Shown here piece after piece: positions 1 through 5,128 of a stretch of DNA of 5,740 nt (positions are counted from its first letter, which is position 1; each line of letters begins with the position of its first letter). The position numbers were made by a program, and so were the translations under genes. The notes beneath the pieces were generated by a model. That model worked only from the letters and a program-made list of their open reading frames with translations. It did no database searches and had not been told where the DNA came from. The DNA comes from an uncultured Brevibacterium sp. (GTDB taxonomy: Bacteria > Actinomycetota > Actinomycetes > Actinomycetales > Brevibacteriaceae), in NCBI GenBank assembly GCA_902489185.1, contig CABTZC010000145.1, forward strand, positions 1-5,740. Direction: 5' to 3'.

Positions 1-318
1 CCAGTCGCGAGTTTCAAGCCTGTCTTGGGGACGAGGCTTAAGAAGCAGAACTATCATTCTCACGGCTGCCACTGGAACCATGATGGCGAAGGCAATAAAA
101 CAGGCAAGAAGCAACCAGGCGAGAGGGTTTTTCCAGGTTTCTTCCACGTAGCTGAGCCATAAAACTGCGACCGAACCCACCCACAAGGCCAAGGCTCCAA
201 AAGGAAGCACAACCCAGTTAACGGTTTTCGCAATGGGACGAACGCGAAGTGTCACTTGTCCTGTTGTGTTGAACTCGTGTTCGAGCTCGTCGAGGTAGCG
301 TTGTTTGATCCGGGTCAT
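1..318 (-). CDS. Two-pass membrane protein of unknown function, paralog B (C-terminal part outside window)
   Basis: I do not recognise this protein; no function is assigned. The 106 visible codons start at the ATG at 318 and remain open to the left edge. The product has a charged 29-residue N-terminal tail (MTRIKQRYLDELEHEF...), a hydrophobic segment at about residues 32-56, a short loop with the motif TWKNPLAW, and a second hydrophobic segment at about 67-93. It then enters a basic stretch ending RLETRDW. It aligns without a gap to the gene just upstream (329-991): residues 1-29 are identical, and 28 of the next 77 match. By analogy the full protein should be near 220 residues with a cytoplasmic C-terminal domain. 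The start is supported by AGGA at 327-330, 8 nt away, which overlaps the stop codon of the upstream paralog, so the two genes are probably co-transcribed and perhaps translationally coupled. Confidence 0.82.
   Translation of the reverse strand, partial: MTRIKQRYLDELEHEFNTTGQVTLRVRPIAKTVNWVVLPFGALALWVGSVAVLWLSYVEETWKNPLAWLLLACFIAFAIMVPVAAVRMIVLLLKPRPQDRLETRDW
233..318 (-). repeat. 86-bp direct repeat, copy in paralog B
   Basis: This stretch matches 906-991 at 84 of 86 positions in the same orientation (offset 673). The two differences (256 t against 929 c, and 304 t against 977 c) are both synonymous, at a Gln and a Lys codon. The match begins exactly at the start codon and stops after codon 29; there is no obvious similarity in the DNA on either side. 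Confidence 0.95.
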
Positions 319-331
319 CGTGGGTTTCCTA
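319..331 (-). promoter_or_regulatory. SD site overlapping the paralog A stop codon
   Basis: Read on the minus strand, the bases TAGGAAACCCACG precede the ATG of paralog B. TAG is the stop codon of paralog A, and AGGA within it can pair with the 16S rRNA 3' end at a spacing of 8 nt. Stop and ribosome binding site overlapping in this way favours reinitiation, so output of the second gene may depend on translation of the first. Confidence 0.6.
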
Positions 332-991
332 ATGGTCTTGTGTGGAGAGTGAGTAGCTCTGTTTACACGCTTGCAGGAATTTTGCCAGGGTGCGGGCATC
401 GCGTGTGTGTCGCCAGGCGATGTAGGTAGAGCGGACGTTTCCGTCGGGATAGTAAAAAGTTGACTTGTCTTTAATGTGTGAGCGTTCTGACTGAATCCTT
501 TCAACCGTTTCAATGCGTGGTGTAATGACGGCTGTGTATGGTGGCCACGGCAGTCTGTATGGAAAACGCTTAGCATCGATGTCGTGGATGCCGTCCCATG
601 CGTAGAAAAGGGGCGGTATTTCTTCCGAGGTGCGGGCGAAGTCTGGTGGGTACAGGCCCGCGCGTGTGATGACCCAGTCATGTGTCCGCAATCTGTCCCG
701 AGAACGAGACCGAATCAGCGAAACCAAAATAAACGTTGCTACGGCTGGTACTGCTACGACGATCACGGAATAACCGGCTAAACGAATCCAGGCCAGAGGG
801 TTATCCCAAGTGCCGTCGGAGATGATTCGCCAGACGACGATGATGGAACGGGCCCATACAAAAAAGATAATTGAGGGTAGGACAATCCCGTAGATTATCG
901 TGGATATGGGACGAACGCGAAGTGTCACCTGTCCTGTTGTGTTGAACTCGTGTTCGAGCTCGTCGAGGTAGCGTTGCTTGATCCGGGTCAT
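329..991 (-). CDS. Two-pass membrane protein of unknown function, paralog A
   Basis: This is a complete 220-residue protein that I do not recognise. It has a charged N-terminal tail (residues 1-29, identical to paralog B), predicted membrane segments at about 32-57 and 67-93 joined by a short loop with TWDNPLAW, and a basic stop-transfer-like stretch (RSRSRDR, 94-100). A soluble C-terminal domain of about 120 residues follows, starting at HDWVITRAGLY and containing FYAWDGIHDID and, near the end, YIAWRHTRDARTLAKFL. The positive residues after segment 2 suggest both termini lie in the cytoplasm. The alternation of short polar and aromatic strands in the C-terminal domain resembles small membrane-associated beta domains, but I cannot name one. 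No SD site precedes the ATG; a -10-like box 6 nt upstream suggests a leaderless start. The TAG stop overlaps the SD of paralog B, leaving 10 nt between the genes. Confidence 0.85.
   Translation of the reverse strand: MTRIKQRYLDELEHEFNTTGQVTLRVRPISTIIYGIVLPSIIFFVWARSIIVVWRIISDGTWDNPLAWIRLAGYSVIVVAVPAVATFILVSLIRSRSRDRLRTHDWVITRAGLYPPDFARTSEEIPPLFYAWDGIHDIDAKRFPYRLPWPPYTAVITPRIETVERIQSERSHIKDKSTFYYPDGNVRSTYIAWRHTRDARTLAKFLQACKQSYSLSTQDH
906..991 (-). repeat. 86-bp direct repeat, copy in paralog A
   Basis: This is the partner of the repeat at 233-318. It covers the first 28-29 codons of the upstream paralog and carries the same N-terminal tail sequence. See that entry for the mismatch positions. 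Confidence 0.95.
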
Positions 992-1024
992 ACTTAGAGT
1001 CTAAATAGCTTCGAACTCATGCAA
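992..1024 (-). promoter_or_regulatory. Putative promoter of the paralog pair, leaderless type
   Basis: On the minus strand TAGACT (998-1003) fits the actinobacterial TANNNT -10 pattern and ends 6 nt before the ATG at 991. That would put the transcription start at or next to the A of the start codon. A weak -35-like TTGCAT lies at 1019-1024, 15 nt from the -10 box. No purine-rich SD lies within 20 nt of the ATG, as expected for a leaderless mRNA. This is a pattern match by eye only. Confidence 0.45.
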
Positions 1025-1061
1025 TTCGCGTGCATGACACAGAACTGAAACCCGCTGTGTA

Positions 1062-1106
1062 GCTTCAAACAAAACCGGGGCTCTTCCTGAAAACAGGAAG
1101 AGCCCC
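1062..1106 (-). terminator. Intrinsic terminator of the MHS transporter gene
   Basis: A perfect 13-bp inverted repeat (1077-1089 and 1094-1106) with an AAAA loop forms a strong GC-rich hairpin. On the minus strand it is followed by GGTTTTGTTTG, a T-rich tail. It starts 16 nt after the transporter stop codon. On the plus strand no T tract follows, so it should act only on leftward transcription. It also separates the transporter from the paralog pair. Confidence 0.9.
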
Positions 1107-1122
1107 AGCTGAGTGGGCCGAA

Positions 1123-2508
1123 TCAGACTCCCATGGGGAAGTGTTTGTGGTCCGGGCCGTTCTTCCGCTCGGTCATCTCTTCAGGGTTGTCCAACCAGTT
1201 CAAGCCACGATTACGCAACATGAACAGGTACACCATGAGCGACAGACCAATCGTGACGGTTGCATACACCACGAATAGGCCCGCGTGATTGTCCTTGGTG
1301 GCCGACCAAATGAGTGGTGCCGTTCCACCGAAAATCGAGTTAGCAAGTGCATAGCCCAGGCCAACTCCCAGCGCGCGCACGTGGGTGGGGAAGATTTCGG
1401 CTTTAACAATCGCATTGATTGACGTGTACCCGGTGAGAATCACAAAGCCAACCGCGAGGATGAGGAAAGCCATGACTGGGTTGGTGAGCCCAGGAAGTAC
1501 CAGGAACATCACCCAGGTGAAAAGCACACCGCCCACACCGAAGAACACCAACAGTGTGCGTCGTCCCACGCGGTCTGAAATCGCTCCACCGACAGGCTGC
1601 ATGATCATGAGAAGCGTCAACGCGACAAGCGAAATAACGGAACCAGTGATGGCGTCTTCACTAAACGAAGCCTTCACCACGTTAGGGCCATTGACTGAGT
1701 AACCGTAGAACGCAAGTGTTCCACCCATCGTGACCAAGAAGCACACGAGCAGTTCACGCCAGTACACGGTGACGAGTTCCTTCATGGACCCCGACTGCTT
1801 CGACCCGCCGGAGCGCGCGGCATCAATCGACTCCTGCGTCATCGATTCATCCATGGTGCGACGCAACCACAAGACGATGAGAGCACCAAGACCACCAATG
1901 AGGAACGCTATACGCCAACCCATTCCTGAAATCCATTCCATGTCAGCAAAAAGCAACATGGCCAAGAACACGGACTGTGCAAGTACGTGACCACCTACCA
2001 GCGTCACGTACTGGAATGATGAAAGGAATCCACGGTGTTTAGCAACAGCGGCTTCAGACATGTATGTTGCAGATGTTCCGTACTCTCCACCGGTCGCAAA
2101 ACCTTGGACTAAACGGCACAAAATCAAGATGATTGCTGCCCAGACACCAATGGATTCGCGGGTGGGGGTTAGAGCGATGACGAAGGAACAGCCCGCCATT
2201 ACCATGATTGAGAATGTCAGCGCCGCCTTGCGTCCGTGACGGTCAGCGAAGCGACCAAAGTACCAGGACCCAACGGGTCGCATAACAAAGGTCACAGCGA
2301 AGATCGCCCACACGTAGATGGTGGAGTTTGCGTCCTCTTCTGAAAAGAACTGATGCTCGAAGGCCTTAGCGAACACTGAATAGACGTAAACGTCGTACCA
2401 CTCAACGAGGTTACCTGCGGAACCTTTGAGGGTGTTCGTGACGGAACGGCCGAGCGATTTGGGCGCTCGTGTGCTCGTGGCCGAAATTGGGTGTGATGTT
2501 TCAGACAT
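1123..2508 (-). CDS. MFS transporter, metabolite:H+ symporter (MHS) family, KgtP-like carboxylate permease
   Basis: This is a 461-residue proton-coupled secondary carrier of the cytoplasmic membrane. A Ser/Thr-rich cytoplasmic tail (1-25) leads to the family signature GNLVEWYDVYVY (32-43) in the first membrane segment. MFS motif A appears twice, FGRFADRHGRK (84-94) and GGAISDRVGRR (307-317), as expected for a 12-segment protein with two related halves. GGEYGTSATYMSE (140-152), SFQYVTLVGG (164-173) and KAEIFPTHVRALGVGL (369-384) closely resemble the same regions of Escherichia coli KgtP, the 2-oxoglutarate:H+ symporter, as I remember it. MHS relatives also carry proline, betaine, citrate and shikimate, so the substrate is inferred, although the resemblance to KgtP looks better than to those. 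Length is normal for the family. The ATG has GGAG at 2521-2524, 12 nt upstream, which is a rather long spacing. It is transcribed alone, divergent from the ABC operon, and has its own terminator. Confidence 0.93.
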   Translation of the reverse strand: MSETSHPISATSTRAPKSLGRSVTNTLKGSAGNLVEWYDVYVYSVFAKAFEHQFFSEEDANSTIYVWAIFAVTFVMRPVGSWYFGRFADRHGRKAALTFSIMVMAGCSFVIALTPTRESIGVWAAIILILCRLVQGFATGGEYGTSATYMSEAAVAKHRGFLSSFQYVTLVGGHVLAQSVFLAMLLFADMEWISGMGWRIAFLIGGLGALIVLWLRRTMDESMTQESIDAARSGGSKQSGSMKELVTVYWRELLVCFLVTMGGTLAFYGYSVNGPNVVKASFSEDAITGSVISLVALTLLMIMQPVGGAISDRVGRRTLLVFFGVGGVLFTWVMFLVLPGLTNPVMAFLILAVGFVILTGYTSINAIVKAEIFPTHVRALGVGLGYALANSIFGGTAPLIWSATKDNHAGLFVVYATVTIGLSLMVYLFMLRNRGLNWLDNPEEMTERKNGPDHKHFPMGV

Positions 2509-2656
2509 GATTCGAGGGTACTCCTGATGTGCATATTTCCTTCAACTCACAACTGCAGATGAGAAGCCAAGCCGCCTGTTGATTTTTCATACTTCCTGGG
2601 CATGAGGAGGTGGGGCTTATCCAGGGGGCAGTTAACGTGACTTGAGGCACACTCGC

Positions 2657-2662
2657 TATGGT
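2657..2662 (+). promoter_or_regulatory. Putative -10 box of the amino-acid ABC operon
   Basis: TATGGT followed by GG, within GCTATGGTGG, fits the actinobacterial TANNNT -10 pattern and would start a transcript near 2669 with a leader of about 43 nt. The -35 is unclear: TTAACG (2632-2637) is 19 nt away, and other candidates are too close. The call rests on the -10 alone. Confidence 0.3.
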
Positions 2663-2697
2663 GGAGACTCTGAGACATCTTTCATGAAACGTAAACA

Positions 2698-2705
2698 GAG
2701 AAGGA
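2698..2705 (+). promoter_or_regulatory. Shine-Dalgarno site deciding the GTG start at 2712
   Basis: GAGAAGGA lies 6 nt before the GTG at 2712. It favours this start over the in-frame ATG at 2763, which lacks a good SD and would cut into the signal-peptide region. Confidence 0.75.
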
Positions 2706-2711
2706 TTTACA

Positions 2712-4211
2712 GTGCACGTTCAAATCCAACGACGCTTTACGAGGACTCTCACGTGGGTCGTCATGGCGCTTTTTGTTGGCGTTCTGACCGTAGCAGGGAT
2801 AACCCCAGCGCAAGCTCAACCTGACACATCGAAAACGTCGGTACAAGCCAGTGGTGTCCAAGGCAAGAAATACACCATCGCGACTGATACCACGTTCGCA
2901 CCGTTTGAGTTCCGTGATCCCGCGACAGGCAAACTCACGGGTATCGACATGGACCTCCTTAGAGCCATTGCTGAAGATCAAGGGTTCGAAGTTGAAATTC
3001 AGTCCGTTGGTTTCCAAGCGGCTGTGACGGCAGTTGATGCTGGTCAAGCAGACGGTGTGATTGCTGGAATGGGCATCACCGACGAACGCAAACAAAAGTT
3101 CGACTTCTCCGAACCGTACTTCGATTCCGGCATCCAGATGGCCATTTCCGAAAACGACGACGAGATCCAGGGATATGAGGACCTCGAAGGTAAAACCGTC
3201 GTCGCTAAAACTGGTACCGAAGGCGAAGCAGTAGCCAAAGAGCTGGCAAAAGAACATAACTTCAGAATCAAAGGTCTAGACCAGTCAGCCACCATGTACG
3301 AGTCCGTTAAGAACGGAACTGCTGTTGCGGTTTTCGACGACTATCCAGTCCTTGCCTACGGTGTCGAACAGGGCAACGGGCTCAAGATCGTCACCGATAA
3401 AGTCCCCGGATCCAAGTACGGATTCGCCGTGAAAAAAGGCGAAAACACTGAACTTCTTGAAGCGTTCAACGCTGGGCTTAAGAACCTGCGGGACTCCGGG
3501 GAGTACGACAAAATTGTCGATTCCTATCTAGGCGGTGCCAGTGAAGACAACTCGAAACCGGGCAACATCTTCTCGCTAGCCCAGCAGACATGGCCAGCTC
3601 TTGCAAAGGGTTTGTGGAACACACTGGCCATTACCGTCGTGTCTTTTGCGATCGCGATGGTGCTGGGCCTGATTTTCGGGTTTATGAAAGTGTCGCAGAA
3701 TCGTGTACTCACGGGAATCGCCTCCGTATTTGTCGCGATTTTTCGTGGAACGCCACTCCTCGTTTGGGCATTCTTCTTTTACTTTGGCCTGCCTCAGCTC
3801 ATGGGTACTAAAGGTGACGTGTTCCTCGCCGGGGTAGCTACACTTGCACTCAACGCGGGTGCATACCTCACCGAGATTGTGCGCGGAGGTATCCAGGCCG
3901 TTGATGTAGGACAGATGGAAGCAGCTCGCTCGTTGGGCCTGCCATGGGGCAAGTCGATGCAGAAGGTTGTGGTTCCGCAAGCTGTGAAGATCGCTACTCC
4001 GTCCATCATCAACCAGCTTGTCATTACGCTGAAGGACTCTTCGCTCCTTCTGACCATTGGATTTGCTGAACTTCTTTACCAGGCACAACAGGTGTACGCC
4101 TCAAACTTCCGCACTACAGAAATGCTCATCATCGTGGGTGTCATCTACTTCGTCATCATTACGGTGCTCACCTGGATTGCCAACATTGTCGACAGGAGGC
4201 TCAACAAGTGA
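2712..4211 (+). CDS. Amino-acid ABC importer: fused substrate-binding protein and permease (GlnP-like)
   Basis: This 499-residue protein joins two parts that are separate genes in many bacteria. Residues 1-35 look like a signal peptide: basic QRRFTR, a hydrophobic core, and AQA before Gln36. There is no lipobox Cys. Residues about 52-275 are a family 3 solute-binding domain, with ATDTTFAPFEF (57-67), GIDMDLL (77-83) and GITDERK; Arg126 and Asp209/Asp210 sit where relatives grip the carboxylate and amino groups of the amino acid. After a polar linker, residues about 294-499 form a HisM/GlnP-type permease with five hydrophobic segments and the EAA loop that docks the ATPase (E403-A405, G409, P422). 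The binding domain would face outside and the C-terminus inside. With no second permease gene, a homodimer is likely. Polar amino acids, especially glutamine or glutamate, are the best substrate guess. The GTG start has a strong SD 6 nt upstream. Confidence 0.93.
   Translation: MHVQIQRRFTRTLTWVVMALFVGVLTVAGITPAQAQPDTSKTSVQASGVQGKKYTIATDTTFAPFEFRDPATGKLTGIDMDLLRAIAEDQGFEVEIQSVGFQAAVTAVDAGQADGVIAGMGITDERKQKFDFSEPYFDSGIQMAISENDDEIQGYEDLEGKTVVAKTGTEGEAVAKELAKEHNFRIKGLDQSATMYESVKNGTAVAVFDDYPVLAYGVEQGNGLKIVTDKVPGSKYGFAVKKGENTELLEAFNAGLKNLRDSGEYDKIVDSYLGGASEDNSKPGNIFSLAQQTWPALAKGLWNTLAITVVSFAIAMVLGLIFGFMKVSQNRVLTGIASVFVAIFRGTPLLVWAFFFYFGLPQLMGTKGDVFLAGVATLALNAGAYLTEIVRGGIQAVDVGQMEAARSLGLPWGKSMQKVVVPQAVKIATPSIINQLVITLKDSSLLLTIGFAELLYQAQQVYASNFRTTEMLIIVGVIYFVIITVLTWIANIVDRRLNK
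4194..4199 (+). promoter_or_regulatory. Strong SD site of the ABC ATPase gene, inside the permease gene
   Basis: AGGAGG lies 8 nt before the GTG at 4208, within the last codons of the permease gene. Together with the GTGA start/stop overlap it indicates tight translational coupling, giving matched amounts of the transporter parts. Confidence 0.85.
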
Positions 4212-4951
4212 GTAAGGAAACATCGCCTGCAATCAAGGTCAGTGATCTGCGTAAGTCGTTTGGCGATAACGAAGTCATCAAAGGAATCGACTTCGAGGTA
4301 GCTCACGGTGAAGTGATCTCACTCATCGGTCCGTCCGGATCAGGTAAGTCCACGATTCTTCGAATGCTCAATCGCTTGGAAAACCCTACGTCTGGACACG
4401 TCGTGATTGATGGGACTGACATCACGGACTCCGCAACCAACCTCAACGCTGTGCGTCAACATATTGGAATGGTTTTTCAGCATTTCAACTTGTTTCCCAA
4501 CATGTCAGTGATCGAAAACATCATGCTGGCGCCGGTTGAACTGAAAAAGAAGAGTTCCAAGGATGCGCGCGATTACGCAATGCGACTCCTCAAGCGCGTT
4601 GGTCTTGAAGACAAAGCCGACGAACGTCCGCAGAAGCTTTCGGGGGGACAGAAACAGCGCGTTGCAATTGCTCGTGCCCTCGCTATGGAACCGCAGATCA
4701 TGCTTTTCGACGAGGCCACCTCGGCGCTCGACCCGGAAATGGTCGGCGAAGTGCTCCAAGTGATCCGAGACCTCGCTAAAGAAGGCATGACCATGATCCT
4801 GGTGACTCACGAAATGGGCTTCGCTCGCGAAGTCTGCGACCGGGTGTTCTTCCTGGCCGACGGGGAGCTCATCGAGTCTGGCCCACCCGAGGAAGTCTTC
4901 GACAAGCCGGAGCACCAACGTACGCAAGACTTCCTGGCCAAAGTCCTTTAA
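4208..4951 (+). CDS. Amino-acid ABC importer ATP-binding subunit (GlnQ/HisP-like)
   Basis: This is a 247-residue cytoplasmic ATPase that powers the importer encoded just upstream. All nucleotide-binding motifs are intact: aromatic Phe18 of the A-loop, Walker A GPSGSGKST (41-49), Q-loop Gln91 in GMVFQHFNLFP, signature LSGGQ (144-148), Walker B IMLFDE (164-169) with catalytic Glu169, D-loop SALD (172-175) and switch His201 in VTHEMGFA. The FQHFNLFPNMSV and THEMGFAREVCDRV segments are typical of the polar amino-acid (PAAT) subfamily rather than of sugar or metal importers. Length is normal for the family, and there is no extra C-terminal regulatory domain of the methionine-importer kind. The GTG start overlaps the permease TGA (GTGA, 4208-4211) behind a strong AGGAGG. 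It ends the operon, 31 nt before a terminator. Confidence 0.96.
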   Translation: MSKETSPAIKVSDLRKSFGDNEVIKGIDFEVAHGEVISLIGPSGSGKSTILRMLNRLENPTSGHVVIDGTDITDSATNLNAVRQHIGMVFQHFNLFPNMSVIENIMLAPVELKKKSSKDARDYAMRLLKRVGLEDKADERPQKLSGGQKQRVAIARALAMEPQIMLFDEATSALDPEMVGEVLQVIRDLAKEGMTMILVTHEMGFAREVCDRVFFLADGELIESGPPEEVFDKPEHQRTQDFLAKVL

Positions 4952-4980
4952 CCAAAGCCGGTGTGACCAAAGCTGGTGTG
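4951..4980 (+). repeat. 15-bp tandem direct repeat, two copies
   Basis: ACCAAAGCCGGTGTG (4951-4965) is followed directly by ACCAAAGCTGGTGTG (4966-4980), with one difference (C4959 against T4974). The array begins at the last base of the ATPase stop codon and ends just before the terminator hairpin. The first half of the unit also resembles the gene end itself (GGCCAAAG at 4936-4943), so a slippage origin is plausible. Confidence 0.9.
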
Positions 4981-4982
4981 AT

Positions 4983-5014
4983 AACCCCGAGGTGGAACGA
5001 CCTCGGGGTTTTCC
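4983..5014 (+). terminator. Intrinsic terminator of the ABC operon
   Basis: AACCCCGAGGT (4983-4993) pairs perfectly with ACCTCGGGGTT (5000-5010) around a 6-nt loop, and the hairpin runs into TTTTCCTTCC. On the opposite strand no T tract follows, so it serves rightward transcription. It insulates the ABC operon from the glutamate-synthase-like gene. Confidence 0.92.
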
Positions 5015-5062
5015 TTCCCTCACACACGGGAAAGAAAGTTCCAAATTGAACCATTTACGTCC

Positions 5063-5089
5063 TTGGCGCGTGTGGCGGATGCATAGACT
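5063..5089 (+). promoter_or_regulatory. Putative promoter of the glutamate-synthase-family gene
   Basis: TTGGCG (5063-5068) and TAGACT (5084-5089) are separated by 15 nt; the -10 box fits TANNNT. It would start transcription near 5096, giving a leader of about 33 nt that contains the SD. The spacing is short, so the call is tentative. The need for a promoter here is supported by the terminator just upstream. Confidence 0.4.
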
Positions 5090-5128
5090 ATCTTTAAAAG
5101 TGAGTAGCGCACACACGGAAGGTCACCC

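Larger units (their letters stand above)
2509..2711. other. Divergent intergenic region between MHS carrier and ABC operon
   Basis: These 203 bp must hold the promoters of both outward-facing units. On the plus strand a -10-like box is visible (separate entry). For the minus-strand gene I see only its SD site (2521-2524) and no convincing -35/-10 pair. There is no long palindrome that would mark an operator. A weak imperfect inverted repeat, CTTCCT with AGGAGG around 2592-2610, is too poor to call. Confidence 0.6.

Noticed and set aside
584..781. Plus-strand open frame of 65 codons within the unknown paralog A
   Set aside because: The minus-strand frame is supported by a paralog aligning without gaps; this frame has no homologous counterpart or SD.
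2592..2610. Imperfect inverted repeat as operator for the divergent promoters
   Set aside because: Only six pairs, one of them a G-U type pair, with no matching site elsewhere; not distinguishable from chance.
2684..2824. Possible short leader ORF starting at ATG 2684 and overlapping the ABC operon start in another frame
   Set aside because: No SD precedes this ATG, and the peptide has no run of a single amino acid or attenuator-like hairpin near it, so leader-peptide control is not supported.
2682..3257. Long open frame of 191 codons on the minus strand, opposite the ABC binding domain
   Set aside because: It is antisense to a clear solute-binding protein, with Cys- and Phe-rich composition and no recognisable motif; it is a by-product of the codon usage of the real gene.
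3576..4088. Minus-strand open frame of 170 codons opposite the permease domain
   Set aside because: The plus strand encodes intact permease motifs including the EAA loop; the antisense product is His/Arg/Lys-rich with no domain.
4505..5116. Minus-strand open frame of 203 codons opposite the ATPase and its terminator
   Set aside because: It runs through a strong terminator hairpin and lies opposite the Walker B and signature motifs; there is no SD and no family resemblance.
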